A stretch of DNA of 64,000 nt from Physcomitrium patens. Its lineage: Eukaryota; Streptophyta; Bryopsida; Funariales; Funariaceae. Below the pieces are notes generated by a model, which did not search any database, had not been told where the DNA came from, and saw only the letters and a program-made list of their open reading frames with translations. The DNA lies in contig NC_037273.1 of the NCBI RefSeq assembly GCF_000002425.4, positions 14,836,795 to 14,900,794 on the forward strand. Direction: 5' to 3'. The stretch's first letter is position 1. Each line of letters starts with the position of its first letter. This document shows positions 32,869-46,132 of the stretch, piece after piece. The position numbers were made by a program, and so were the translations under genes.

Positions 32869-35800
32869 AATCCACACTGGCTGGCTCCTATGCTGCGCTG
32901 TAGAAGATATAGTTTCTCAACCTTCACGTTGCACAAGTTCAACATTCTGCTATCTTAACATCCAATTCTAGATTGTCTACCATAGATACTTTCTACTCCT
33001 GCTTTCCTGTCAGAGCCAGTCATTTCTAGTTCACCGGACGAGGCTAAACGTCTCTATTCTACCCTTTTGGGAATTCGTGCACAAGACTTGTTGAAAACTC
33101 GGATTGGTATGTGTACGCAGGACTTTCGAATTTGGTCGCTGAGATACATTGTTGATATTGATTAGAGGGCAGGAAATCTGTTCATGTGAAGGTGAGGAAG
33201 CGCTGTATCCTCTCGGTATCGCAACGTCTCTCGCAATCTATTGCGGACATATCTTGGCGTACTTGTATGGCTTAATTCAAGGACGATTAGTTACTTGTAG
33301 CTGAACGCCATGATAGTTGAAATATCAGGTTCAGATAGTCGGCGTTTTGAATTAGCTTTTCATTTTCATCGAGTAAGTTTAGTTCGTATTTCAGAAATAC
33401 GAACTAGAATCCTAGACCAGACGTTTAAAATGCGAAGTCAGCAGAGGCAATGAGGAAGTCCCCTTCTGCAACTACGATAAAAGTTAGTGACCCAGAATTG
33501 GATGTGAGATATGATATTGCTTAAGTTGTCTTATTTGCAACCACATACACAGAAGGCTACCAATGTCCAAATTCTTGTTTTTGTGCTTGTGCGTGTGTGT
33601 ATAAGAATATATACATGCATATATATACATATATATATATATATACACACACACACATAGATAGATAGAATCATTCCGGCGAAAGCAATTTCTGAGGATC
33701 CGTATTTTCCCTGTAATGCAAATACTGCAAGGAATCTGATCTCAACATTACATCTGAAGTTCATAAATCTAATTTTGAGACATGAGATGTTTTCTGCCCC
33801 AGTAAGCTACATGTGCAGAAAGCTATATCACCATATCCGTACAAGCTGTTCATTACGGCGAAAGTCACCGAGAAACACGGTAGCAAAATCTGCCTCAAAT
33901 TTGAACCAGATCCTGTTCGTTCTATACTCCAGCTTGGAAGAGATAATGTAACTCCAATGTGACGAAGTAGTGCTCAGTAATGTGGAGAATGACAAGGAGC
34001 ACAATCATCTACTAATTCACTCTGTCAAGTTCAGTCAGGGCATGTTAATTTTACTAAAATTATATCTGAAGTGTCGTGAGTTGCAAATACCATAGCTGTG
34101 ATACGGTTAATCCAACTGGGTCGTGTCGTGGCGTTTCAGTGGATCAGAGGTGCCACTCAGCAGCTGATTGCTCCTCTCCCACAGAGGCTTCTAACAGATC
34201 TGAACAGGAGCTAGCCTCAACAGACAATATTTGAGACACTAAAACTAGCTCATGCTGTTGGAAGCCTTTGAGGGAGAGGATCAAGCACCTGCTTCCCAAG
34301 TTCCAACACATCTCTCCTTCTGTGCTGTAGCAGGATTGAACTATTCTGCAATGAAACTGCGCAGACTAAAAAGAATGTGCAATCCGGGTGGTCTTAAAGC
34401 AATAGTAGCTGCCTGATATTCTGTAACTCTAGCGAGAACCACAAGCCATCTGAAGTTTGATTGGTTTTCTACTGTACATTGCCCTTTGAGAATAGCAGGA
34501 AGACGGGACGTACACTAGCACATCAATGCTTACCTCCTGGGACCACATGCAAGGCAGCAGAATCGCAGATTCTGAGGTGTCCTCAAGCTTGTTACGAATA
34601 AGAACAGCCAGTGTACGATGACAACTTGGCTACTAACTTGACAGACCAATACTGACCAACCACTCAATCCAAAAAATTAAGTCACATGGCACAAAACCCA
34701 TAGTTGATAAGAGATACCGCCTCAACGTACCCCAGCCCCCGATCAATCACGTTCGTGAAATAGATTGAAGCTGCTGTAGGCCGTATCATCAATTGAAATT
34801 CCGTAGAACATGAGGCTCTGGTCAATTGGCCAACTTCGGCTGAGTTTTCAATTGCAGCACGAATGAAACGATGAATAATTCTACCAGGTCTCTAAAACAT
34901 TTACTGACTGTTTCAGTACATGTTAAGACTGCAGCGGATGCAGCGGTGTCAAAGTTCGCCACTAGCCATCAAGGATTATTTCAAAGTCATCAACCATGTA
35001 ACTCAAAGATCATCAACGACGACGACTGTAATTATGGTGTCTAACATGAATGAAAAACCCTACTGGACTTAATCTGGACCTTGATATTATGGTACCAAAC
35101 AGGGTAACCATCTGCACTAGCTGCTGACAATTTACTGCAACGACGGCATCATGACGAAAACGATTTCCTAGTAAAGATCATCATCTCATTAGACTCGCAA
35201 GTAGAGAAGGATTCCGTGTCTCGTGACGTGTACGCGAATGCATGATATATTGGACTTTACATACAGACGAAAACTAATTCTTCCTGCGGCCAGAGGGATG
35301 TAAATTGATCCTTGTTCACAAAATCATGCGAACTCTAATTAAAGAGACTGGTAACAAACTATCAAAACCATTAGGGTCTGCAGAGTCTTCGTAGTTCTCC
35401 ACAAAACACTAAACTGGTAAGGGGTATATCTTAACAATGTGAGGACAACACAGACGATATGAAATGCTGTGGAAATACTCCGAGTTTTGGGGTCAGCTGC
35501 CAATCGACCTGGCATTCTGACTGTGCACGTCCCAAAATGATTCATCCTTGTTCCTTGCGAGTGGAAACAAGACTTTTTTCAGCAACTAGAAATGGGAGTG
35601 TTGAGTGAAAACTTTCGAGGTGTACAGAACCAGGAGCCGGGAGTTCAAACTGTGCACTGCAAAGGTGTGGACATGAATTCATCATGCAAGAAGGAACAGA
35701 CGAGATAGTGCAGGAGGAGGACAGTGATGAAGCTCGGCGCAGCTCCCAAGGACTGCAGGTTTGTGGATTCCATCTATGCATACAATGGGCGGAGCCATGG

Positions 35801-36150
35801 CCAACATTCTTGCCACGTCAGTCAAGCACCTTCGCACGAAGAATGATAACGTTGGTACCAGGTAGGATCTCACAAGTGAGACCACCACCACCGAGGTCAT
35901 TCATAATGGCACCGCAACGCAAGGCATGGCAACGCATCTCGAACCCCCATTCCAATCTCAACTAGGCTTGTGAGCCCCCTTCATCGCCCTCGGGAATGGC
36001 CAGCTGTCACATCTCCCGTGCCTCCCACGGCACGCTTGTATATTCTCAGTAAGTTCCGATCCTTGCCCTGTGCAACGGACGAATGACATCTTCCTCCATC
36101 CCCCCTCCTGACCCCACGAACGAACAGACGGACTGCGATGTCGAATGACA
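32869..36150. other. Unique, genic-composition DNA without a recognised gene
   Basis: Balanced base composition and no match to the retroelements. Frames of 68-93 codons near 35340-35965 show no domain and overlap each other on both strands. A TATATA/ACAC/AGAT microsatellite lies at 33607-33668. It may hold a non-coding transcript, UTR or regulatory DNA. Confidence 0.4.
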
Positions 36151-38224
36151 ATTTAAACCTGCTGTGATAAATGAGTTAAAAAGACATAACTTGTTTGCTT
36201 CAATCAAATTTGTGTAAACAAGTTAAGTACCAAGTGATATAGATATTTCAAATATTCTAAGATGAAATTTCAATACGAAATGAATTGAATAGCAAATGTT
36301 AGATGAGTCTGAGACCCTATGGTAAAGAAACTGTAAAAAAAGAAATTAAAATCAAAATCAAAAATTGTTACACTTCATTTTTTAAGTAAGATTTCCAGAA
36401 TAATCATTTACACAGGAATTAATAACTTAAAACATTTGGCGATGTTTGGGACGTCCTCATGAGACTGTCAATGGGAACAATGGAAACGCGGGGTACCTCA
36501 TGATAGCACGTTGGAGGGAGATTGAAGTTGGATGGATGTAAGGTGAATAATGGACGAATAAGTCCATCGTTAAATTCATCCATCCACATAATCCAGGGAG
36601 ATGGGAGAGCTACAAACTACATCTCAGACAGGTCAGGCGGTGGTTGGTTCTTCCCCAACCTTAAGTGCCACCACCACCAATACCACCACCACTACCCTTG
36701 GGTGGCAGTGACATCAGTGAGTGGGCAGTTGTAAATAGAGATGCTGCTACTATTGGCTGCTGCGGCTGCTGCATCATGGGAGCATTGAGCTTGAGTTGCA
36801 CGCAGTATTAAATGCCACAAGTCAACGAGCCACCAGTGATGAGCGTTGCAGTTGGAGGAGGGGTAGAAGGAGCAGGAATAGGAACAGGAAGCGGGAAGGC
36901 CAATTTGTCTTGCAGATACCCCCACACCCTTGCGGAGCAGCCAGTTCTCTGGGAACAAAGATCCAGTGAAGAAGCCTCTTTCCCTCGGCCTTCTTAACGC
37001 AGCTGAATCCTCTCTCCTTTCTCTCTCCAAGTGCGGATACATACTTGTTGAGGAAAAAGTAGAAGCAGCCACAAGCTCTGTGGATAGAATCTCTCTGCCG
37101 CTGTATAAAGAGAGTGTACAGGGAGGACATGAATTAAGAGACTGTTTATAGAAAATACTTTACATGCCATGCATTATAAGATAAAGCAATGTGAAATTTT
37201 TCACACATTGATGGAACAAGATACCACAAACTCATTAAGTCTCTTATGAATCAAGAAGCTCTTTGGTTGGCAAGGCATTTTACACTCCAAATCTAGAATA
37301 AGTCTGATATGAAACTCCAAAAGATACGAGAGAAAAACAATGATTGTAACACTCACACAAATATATAAATATATTTACATATTAATATGCAATTACAATT
37401 GCAATGAACTAAAGTTATTTTTAGTGGTTTTAGCTGGGCTCTTTGTCTATGATTAACAAACATATTCTTCATAATTTAATAAAAGCAATGGGATACCAAA
37501 CAAAGAGAGATTGGGTACAATAAGGAAGAGGTAGAGCTTTGTTTCTTTTCCTTGACAATCTGGACCCATTGAAAGATCCACTGAGGTCCAACCACTTTAC
37601 CACTAATTTCACTCTCACAGTCCTTTCACACCCCTAAGAGCCATTTCATACATCATCAATGCTCTTCAATCTCTCCTTTCTTTAACCTATGTATAATTTT
37701 TTCAAGATAGTTTCATAGGCATGCAATAAGTGACACAAATTGCAAGTAATGTCTAAATCAAACATTGTTTAGAAGTTGATCAGATTTACAATTGGAGCTT
37801 TTCAAAAAAATTTACAAAAAACCATTCTAGAAGTGACTCCTGCATAATGCAAAGTGAGTTGTTTTTCATTTGTATAGGTGTATGTATCCCCTTTTAGCTG
37901 GTGGCACCAAGGTGTACAACTAATGTCAGCTACAATGACAAATATCCATGGAGAAGCTCCAACTGTGGGTGCTTCCTCTTCTTCACGTTGTTGTGTACAT
38001 GTCCAACAATGCAAATTGGATGGTGATGCCCCATCAGTACCACCACCACGACCTCTATCTTCTTCCTCTCTTAGCCTCCGATGAAGTCCATGAAGAAGTG
38101 GTATTAAAAACACTTTGCCCCATATTTCTTATCTTTAACAAAGACCAAAAAAAATCACCTTCTTCTTTCTTTATCCTACTTCAATTTCAATAATAAGTAG
38201 ATGATGATGTTACTTTAATATTAT
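36151..38224. other. Mixed intergenic DNA without a recognised gene
   Basis: 36450-37150 is again G/C-richer, with a CCACCACCA-type run (36666-36695). The frames there (up to 126 codons) overlap in several phases and look incidental. 37150-38224 is A/T-rich with nothing recognised. Confidence 0.45.
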
Positions 38225-38524
38225 TGAAGAAAAGAAGTCTAAAAGCTATAAACACTTAGTATCAGCAAGGATTGTAGTCTAAGAGAAGTGTAGAGAAAGA
38301 TAATTCTTACTTCCAACACTCTTTACTTATAAGTAGTGGTTTGCTCACCAACGAGGCAACTTCTATCCTTTTGATATTACATCCATTTCTACCTCATCCA
38401 ATTAAACCCTTGGTGCCACCACAATAACTTACTTTAATTCTTTGCTACCTTTTTACTATTAGCAACATACTATGCTTAATCTCTATATGGTTGTAACTAA
38501 GCAAGTACTTGCTGAACTTCAACA
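38225..38524 (-). repeat. 3' LTR of the copia element
   Basis: TGAAGAAAAGAAG...CTTCAACA on the plus strand (minus strand starts TGTTGAAG). Near-identical to 42089-42389. Confidence 0.9.
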
Positions 38525-38535
38525 CTCCCACTTTG
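38525..38535 (-). other. Polypurine tract of the copia element
   Basis: Minus strand CAAAGTGGGAG ends exactly at the LTR start TGTTGAAG. It would prime plus-strand DNA synthesis. Confidence 0.75.
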
Positions 38536-38551
38536 TTAATATTCAAAAGGC

Positions 38552-39110
38552 TTATAATCCTAATCTCTGAATTAAGTCATGATGTCTATCCTTCACTAAT
38601 GCCTTTTTAAGCACATCAGCAAGCATGTCATTTGTAGCACAATACTTCATACCTATTATTCCATCTTCAATCTTTTTTCCTATCAAATGATGTTGAACAT
38701 CAATGTGTTTGGTCCTAGAGTGGTATTTTAGATACTTGGCAAATGCAAGACATCCGTGATTGTCACACATAATTAGAGTTGCTTCTAATTGCACTAATGT
38801 CTTCTAAGAGTTGCCTTATCCAACATGCTTCCAATGCATAATAACTTGCTGCCATGTACTCTATCTCTATCATTGATCTTGCAATGGTAGATTGTCTCTT
38901 GCAATTCCATGAAATAACTCCCATTTCAATGAAGAGTACATATCCTATTGTGGATCTTCTATCATTTGTATCTCCAGCCCAATCCACATCAGAATAACCT
39001 TACAAGTCAATGTTCTTACCGCCAAGGCATAATTTGAAGTCTTTGGTACCTTTTAAATACCTCAATATCTTCTTTACCATTTTCCAATACAATGGTCCAG
39101 CCTAAGACAT
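38552..39110 (-). pseudogene. RT C-terminal tail and RNase H of the copia element
   Basis: Read leftward: MVKKILRYLKGTKDFKLCL (end of RT/connection), a TAA at about 38999, then SDVDWAGDTNDRRSTIGYV, ISWNCKRQSTIARSMIEIEY and TKHIDVQHHLI, ending ADVLKKAL, the standard copia C-terminus. RNase H residues in DWAGD and E(Y) positions remain. The upstream RT palm (including the YVDD box) is absent, as the linker joins almost directly at about 39115. Confidence 0.85.
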
Positions 39111-40502
39111 GTGTTGGCTTACAACACTTCATAGCATCACACAAAGACAATGGATCAGTAAGAAGAGCAACTTTTGCATATTCTTTATTTACTTGAAGAA
39201 AGATGTGATCCTTCCATCATTCGCCAAGTTGCCTTCTTTTTCTCAAAGGATATCTTCTTTCACTTGTAGAAGAACATTCACCTTGTTCTACTCTTTGTTC
39301 TTTTTCAATCTTCTTCTCTCTTAAACCTTGTCACTTTTCACTCAATGAGTGATACTCTTCATCATTATCATCATCTTAATCTTCAACATCTTCATTTCTT
39401 TCATTGCTGGTCCAATCAATTATAGGAGCTTTCATCTTTTCAACCTTCTTTGGCTTTTCATCTTCATCATCTTCATTATCTTCATCTTCTTATTTCTTTA
39501 CTGAATTCAAAGATGTGTCCACAAACACACCATTACTCCCACTTGGACACATCTCCAAATACTCACAAGCACTCTTGTACTCCAAAAACTCAACATCACG
39601 ACTTTTGATGATCTTCTTGGTTTCCAAGCGCATTAGCCTATATGCTTTAGTATCTTCATAATAACCAAGAAACACACACTTTGTACCTTTTGCATCAAGT
39701 TTGCATCTCATACAATCAGGTGTTTTTGCATATGCAATGCAACCAAAGGTCTTCATATGGGAAATGCAAGGTTGTCTCCCACTCCAAGCTTCTTGTAGTG
39801 TCATTGATGCAAGAGCACTTATTGGACACCTATTTTTTGTATACACTGCATTCACCATAGCCTTCATCTAAAACTCATATCCAAGATTTTGAGCATGAAG
39901 CATGCTCCTTGCCATCTCTACAATGGTTTGATTTATCCTTTCTCCAACACCATTTTGTTGTGGAATGTATGGAAATGTGATTTGTCTAGCAATTCCTTCA
40001 TTCTTCAAATTAACATCAAATTGCTTAGACATGTACTCACTTCCATTGTTTGTACGTAGCACATTGATCTTACTTTCACTTTGTTTCTCAACAAGTGCTT
40101 TAAACTCTTTAAACCTCTAAAGCATTCGCTCTTGGTTTTAAGAATATAGATCCAAATATTTCTTGAATAATCATCAATGAAAGTGAGAAAATACCTTGAT
40201 CCTCGAATACTTATGTTCTTCATGGATCCACATACATCCGAATGGACAATCTCCAGCAACTTGATAGCATGTGTTGCTACACTCTTTGGAAATGAGGCCC
40301 TTTGTTGTTTGCCTTCTATGCATTCTTCACATGCAAGTTGTTTTACATTTTGGCTTGTATTGCCAAGATCTAAGCCATTTACCATGGTCTTGAGCTCTCT
40401 CATGCTCTTCACATTCAAATGGCCAAGGCAATGATACCATATATTCAACTTATCTTGGTTTGATGTAAACTCAGCAAATGCGGCTACTTCCACTCGATTC
40501 AC
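39111..40502 (-). pseudogene. Integrase and following linker of the copia element
   Basis: 40502-40005: zinc-binding YHCLGHLNVKS and CEECIEGKQ, then IVHSDVCGSM (first Asp). 40062-39868 continues in another frame: MLRTNNGSEY, where the usual TDNGGEY has lost its catalytic Asp (Asn), then PYIPQQNGVGERINQ with the catalytic Glu. 39867-39490: the copia C-terminal block (FGCIAYAKTPDCMR, KCVFLGYYEDTKAYRLM). The linker to 39111 reads SERRYPLRKRRQLGEWW and ALLTDPLSLCDAM, which normally precedes RT. Confidence 0.85.
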
Positions 40503-40508
40503 CTTCTT

Positions 40509-40805
40509 TCAAATGAGGTACAAATTTCCTTCTTTCAAGCCTTTGAAGACCTTGTCTCCACACAATGTTCTTACAAAACATCCATTCATGTCAAATTGAA
40601 CTTTAAAACCTTCCATTACAAGTTTACTCACTGAAAGTAGGTTTTGCTTCATCTTAGGCACATGAAGGATGTTTTTGAGTTTGATCCTATTGGTTTGTCC
40701 ATTCACAACTACTTCCACCATAATAGAGGTTCCATTTGTTGTCGTGAATGCATAATCTTGTCCTCCAAACTCATCTTGCACACTATTTGTATTCTCCTTC
40801 TTCAT
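40509..40805 (-). pseudogene. Protease remnant of the copia element
   Basis: The frame reads QDYAFTTTNGTSIMVEVVV, then NILHVPKMKQNLLSVSKL, the conserved block that follows copia protease. The DSGA active site expected between YAF and NGTS is missing, apparently by an in-frame internal deletion near 40735. Confidence 0.7.
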
Positions 40806-41528
40806 CTTTTTGCTTTTGTAGTAATTTTGAGCAAAATGACCTACTTTGCCACAAATGAAGTAAGATTTGATATTACCTCATTGATTTGAATAGTTGCCCT
40901 TGTTTTGATGTGAGTAGAGTATTAAACCTTCACTTTGAGGTTCTTTTTCTTTCTTCTTGGTTACTTCATGGATAAGTCTTGCCGTCACATAATCTATTAT
41001 GAGCTCTTTTATTTTAATAGATTTCAATGCCACAATAAGGTAGTTGTAGGATTTAAGAAGGCTCATTAGCAAGGTCATGACAATATCACTTTCTTCTAAA
41101 GGCTTGTCAACAATTGCTAGTTGGTTTACAAGAGCCTTTACCTTATTGACATGAGTCATGAGGTCTTCACCTTCTTCCACCTTGCAAGTAAAGAACTTCC
41201 TCTTTATATAGATGATGTTGGATAAGTTTTTGCTCTCATAGATGTTGCAAAGAGTCTTTCATGCTTTCGCTTGTCTTTAACAAGAGATAATGTGGGAGAA
41301 ATCGGCTTCATCCACATTAGTTGAAATCAATCCAAAAGCCTTCTTTTCACGTCGTTTGAATTCCTCCTTCAAATCAGCATCTTTGCTTGGAGCCTCTTCA
41401 CTTTCATCTACAATATCCCAAAGATCCAAAGACGCCAATAAAAGCTCCATTTTTATCTTCCAATGGTAGAAATTGTCACATCTAAACTTCTCAATAACTC
41501 TCAATCCTTCACCCTCACTTGAAGCCAT
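40806..41528 (-). pseudogene. Gag of the copia element
   Basis: 41528-41277: starts MASSEGEGLRVIEKFRCDNF with YHWKIKMELLL, typical of copia gag (F.G.NY..W...M...L). After a stop it resumes at 41180-40878 (EGEDLMTHVNKVKALVNQL). The zinc knuckle follows at about 40885-40835 as YFICGKVGHFAQNYYKSK: the first and last Cys of CX2CX4HX4C are Tyr, each one G-to-A change from TGC/TGT. Confidence 0.82.
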
Positions 41529-42070
41529 GTCTAAGGAAGAGTGGTATCAAAAAAGATTGTAAGAAGAAGTCCTAATGCTCTCAAAAATCAGCAAGAAGGA
41601 TTTATTGCCTTAGAATCCCAAAATCCTTGTTTGTGAACAAATTAGTGTTTTAACTCTCAAAAAACACTCTCAACTTCACTTCTAAGACTTGTCACAAGTT
41701 TGATGACTTATCTAAGTGTCTCAGATCTGATTTGCCACTCTGATATCTCTCTTATGCTCACAAATCACCTCTATACACTATAAGTGGTTTTTTAAGCACA
41801 ATCAGTAATTTTAGGACATGAAATCGTAAAGTTAGACTACTAAAGATCTATCTTAGCAAAAACAAAATTCAAAATTTTTCTATAGGTGAAAAATAAGACA
41901 TTATAACCAAAACGCTCTTAACCACAAGTAAGAGCAAACTATGATCTAGATCTAGATCTGAATCTAAAAGTTAGGTTCTTCCAAAGCCTATCATCAGCAA
42001 CAACAACTTGATCTACTCCACACTTACAAAACCACTTCAAAGAACTTTAAAAAACACTCAAGCAAATGTG
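41529..42070 (-). other. Leader (5' untranslated) region of the copia element
   Basis: Lies between the PBS and the gag start; no coding motif. The packaging signal would be expected here. Confidence 0.55.
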
Positions 42071-42088
42071 AGTGGACCCATAACCTAT
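42071..42088 (-). other. Half-tRNA type primer-binding site
   Basis: Two bases after the LTR end the minus strand reads AGGTTATGGGTCCACT. It is complementary to the anticodon-loop region of eukaryotic initiator tRNA-Met (GTGGGCCCATAACC), with one mismatch, rather than to a tRNA 3' end. Drosophila copia is known to prime with such an internal tRNA-Met fragment. Confidence 0.72.
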
Positions 42089-42389
42089 TGAAGAAAAGAA
42101 GTCTAAAACCTACAAATACTTAGCATCAACAAGAATTGTAATCTAAGAGAAGTAATGGAGAAAGATAATTCTTACATCCAACACTCTTTACTTATAAGTG
42201 GTGGTTTGCTCACCAACGAGGCAACTTCCATCCTTTTGATATTACATCCATTTCTACCTCATCCAACTAAATCCTTGGTGCCACCACAATAACTTATTTT
42301 AATCCTTTGTTGCCTTTTTACTATTAGCAACATACTATGCTTAATCTTTATGTAGTTGTAACTAAGCAAGTACTTGCTGATCTTCAACA
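42089..42389 (-). repeat. 5' LTR of the copia element
   Basis: Partner of 38225-38524, with the same TGAAG...CTTCAACA ends. Confidence 0.9.
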
Positions 42390-43345
42390 AACATTAATAT
42401 CATGACTCCTTCAAAATACATGATTCAGAAGATGGTCATTACAATTGAGACAGTCTAAACTTAAAATTATTCAAGCTCTGAAATTGCAAATAGTGACTGG
42501 ATTATTTCGAGGCACATGTGCACATAAAACTATGCTCAATTGAAAATATGGCACAAGTATTCTTTGTCAAAAAACTAAAGGAATGTGTAGAATATAAATT
42601 AGAGTCTGTCACTAACATTATTTGAGAGATTTTAGACTTAATCAATTTATAAAGCAATTTGATTGCTTCTCTTAAAACTTATCCTCTAATATAAGAGATA
42701 ATGTACTAAATGCCTATGTTAGAATCTTTAATTTCTTTATAATTAACAATTCTACTTTTTCTTTTCTTTTTTCTTTTTTTTTCTTCTCATAATCATTACT
42801 TCTTTCTTTTCTTTCTTTCAATAACACAAGATTATATTATTTTTCCAAGTTTTTGTTCAAATTCATGTTTTTGACTATAAACCAAATAAAGTGACTTAAT
42901 AATTACAACATAGGAATTAAGGCAAAGATCCTCAATACATACCTCTTATTTAAATATATAGCTATATGCAACATATGTCATGCCATAATATTAGAAGAGA
43001 GTCTTAATGCTTGCTGATATTCTTATAAGTGGATACTACTCATGATGGCATTCAAATTTTATAATTTGAAGATAATTACGAAGAATTCAAGAATAATAAA
43101 ATTAAATATGTAGAAAAATGACTACATATTTGCTTGTATGTAAGATTTTATCAATGTTTTAATAGATCTACCAACTACCTTTTTATACAAAATATATTAA
43201 AGTATGTAACAAATACCACCATTGTGACTCTTGGTTTATCAGATTATGAAACATCTTGATTATTAAAATTTGGTTTTGAATTATGCAATTAATTTTATAA
43301 TTTTTTTATTAAAAGTGATTGATAAAAAATATTTATTTTTTTACA

Positions 43346-43386
<41 letters not shown>

Positions 43387-45440
43387 TTATTTCTTATTTT
43401 ATTTTTTAATATTAATATCTACTATCTACTTAACTTTTGGCATACTTTAAGATATTTAAAATAAATCATATTCTATCAATATTCAATTTTAAACATATAA
43501 ATAATGCGTGTATTTTTTGACACACCTATAAAATTAATGATATTTTAGAGATATATTATAACATAAATTTTCTAATTTAATAATAGGAATGCATTTTCTA
43601 TGCAATAATTTATAAAATATAAGAAATATATTTTTATATTTTAGTCTAAGTTATTTAATATATTTATCATATGATATTTTATATAAGAAATTAAAATTAT
43701 AAAGCAAAATATGTGTGTATATATATATATATATACATGTGTGTGTATGTATGTATATATATATATATATATATATAGATATCCTTTTTGATATAAGAAT
43801 AAATTTCTTATAAGATTTCTTTGTAACTAATTATTACTCTAAAATAATTCTATAAGAAGATCTTGTCTTTAAAAAGTAGATACAAGCAATAGAGATAAAA
43901 TTTAATACATTGAAAATTTTGGTTTCTATGAGGAAAAAAAAAAAAAAAAAAAAAAAAAAAACTAATTTTTAAAGTTATTACAAAATTTAAATTATTTTAA
44001 GATAATTAAGAAGGCAAAGCTTTGATAATATTTTAAAAATAATTTTATTTTTCTTTACTATTATAACAAAATTAATGGATATAACAAATATTTTTATTAG
44101 TTAGTATTTTTTTATTGAAATTTAAATTGAAACAACATATTTAAGAAGTATGAAAGTAGTTGTATAAAAGAAACAATATTATTTTTTACACTTTTAAAAA
44201 TGTAGTACCAAAATAATAAAGATATAGTGATTTCTAATCCTACAACATTTATTTATCCATAGTTAAGTGTCATATTCTATCTACCAAAATTTTAATCGAT
44301 ACATTTATACACATTCTATTATTGATTATAAAAATTTACTTTTTACATTTATTATGAACTACACGTACTATAAATATAGCATTTAACATAATTTTTACAG
44401 TACTAAAGTATTAATTGTGGTGCAATATTACAACATTTATTTTAGAAGTAGCAATTCAAAACCAAATCTCCAAATGAAACTATTGCAACCTACTCTTCTC
44501 CAACATGAGAAATTTGCACTCTTTGAAAATTCTAAGAAATAAAAATATTATTAAAAAAAAATTAGATAAATATACATACATATAAATAAATAAATTCTTA
44601 TTCCAGTCTATTTTGATTCTAAAAATGATTACGAAATATATTATATTAGATTCTACTTATAGATCTAGATTGTTCTTGTTTTGGAAAGATTATAAAATAG
44701 AAGTTGAGTTGAGAAATAAGAAAAGATCCAAAAACCATTTTATTATAGAATCTAACAGATATAATCCTAAATCATAAGTAAATAAAAAATATAATAAAAA
44801 TTTGTTAATATATTTGCATATAAAATTTACATTATATTTATTTTTTATTTTTAAAAATAAAATAAACATTTTATTGTTTTATAATGATTTTATTTTAATC
44901 TTTTGTCAATGTGGTTAGAGGCAACAAAGATTTATTGACATGTTTTTTATTTTATTTTGAAAAAAGTTTCTACAGAGTCTAAATTTAATTTCAAAATACA
45001 TATTTTTTAAAAGAAATATAAATGGTTTTAATGATTTATTTACTTAGGAATTTTATTTTAATAAAATTTAAAATATATTAACATATTAAATGTATTAATG
45101 ACTTTTAGGTTATTGATGTTTTTGTAGGATTTTACGTTTTATTTCAGTTTGTTTTTGTTTACTTATACTTTGATAGAATTGGTATAAAGCAAAAAAGAGA
45201 AAGACACTAGAATTGTAGATCATATTTTTGAAGAATTCCTTGTCTTTAGATAGATTCTAGCAAAATGACCTATTGATACTCACCTTAGTTTAATTGTGTT
45301 TGATTGTTACACAACTGCATTCCCCTATCCAACATCACTAACATTCTTGGTTGTGGTTCTAATCGTTTTTATACTGTTTCTTTTTAGATCTAGGTAATGT
45401 ACATTCAAGAACAAGACTAACTGATTAAATAGATAAGAAC
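42390..45440. other. A/T-rich intergenic DNA with microsatellites
   Basis: (AT)n at 43349-43379, a mixed TGTG/TATA tract at 43709-43780 and an A(28) run at 43934-43961. No gene or retroelement domain was recognised. Confidence 0.6.
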
Positions 45441-45956
45441 TCCACAAATTTTTATCCTTATTTCTTACGAAACACCAAGTAAAGATCGAGCCAAATGGTA
45501 GGGCTGCATCTATCTCCTTGTTGCAAACTCCAACTTTGCGATAGAGAATTCATGTGGTGACGTTGCAGAACCCCTGCCAATGTTGGACTTTCCTCGTCAC
45601 TTTGGTGACATAGAATCTTATCGAAAAATGCAACTATGCATACACTAATATGGAGGAATCGCAGACCATTGGAGACGAGCATCTACGCTAGACTGGACAC
45701 AGGGACTAACACAAGCCAGATATGGTGGCTCCTGTATCAGACTCTCAGCAACTCACGCCAGGGAACTGCTTCCAGCCTCATTGTTTCATAAGAGGGCAAC
45801 TTTCATATACTGTGGATAAGCTACAACAAGCATGAGCTGCAAAATCCAATTCTACTATAAATTGAACGAACTTGAACAAGGGCTCAAACATGTTATAATT
45901 TTTATCTTCATACAATGTATCGTTCAGTGTCTTCTTTGTAGAGGCTAGAGTAATAT

Positions 45957-45962
45957 TTTATT
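45957..45962 (-). terminator. Candidate poly(A) signal AATAAA of the 46133-49698 gene
   Basis: AATAAA on the minus strand about 170 bases past the stop codon. The base composition turns A/T-rich only left of about 45440, so the transcript may also end further down. Confidence 0.45.
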
Positions 45963-46132
45963 GAGGAAGTAAGCTGGCCTACATCTGAATATGGTAATGC
46001 CAAATCTGCACAGCGGAACACTGGTCTGCGGAATTACCCCCGTTTCTAAGTAATTTCGTAGGTAGACACTCTCGCATTGACCATCTTAATTATTTCAGGA
46101 TCTTCGCAATCTCAAGTGCAACATTGTTACAA

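Larger units (their letters stand above)
38225..42389 (-). mobile_element. Ty1/copia retrotransposon with both LTRs, catalytic cores deleted
   Basis: Bounded by 300-bp LTRs (38225-38524 and 42089-42389) that differ at roughly two dozen positions by eye. The PBS is at 42071-42088 and the polypurine tract at 38525-38533. Minus-strand order: gag (41528-40840), protease remnant (40805-40509), integrase (40502-39490), linker, RT tail and RNase H (39110-38552). The order integrase-before-RT is diagnostic of Ty1/copia. The protease active site and RT catalytic core are missing. The flanking 5-mers, ATTAT and AACAT, are not a matching target duplication. Confidence 0.88.

Noticed and set aside
36522-37151. 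Possible gene at 36.5-37.1 kb
   Set aside because: Six overlapping frames on both strands, none with a recognisable motif; open because of balanced composition.
45458-45682. 74-codon minus-strand frame downstream of the PKS-like gene
   Set aside because: Lies at the edge of the probable 3' region, starts without support from splice sites and shows no motif.
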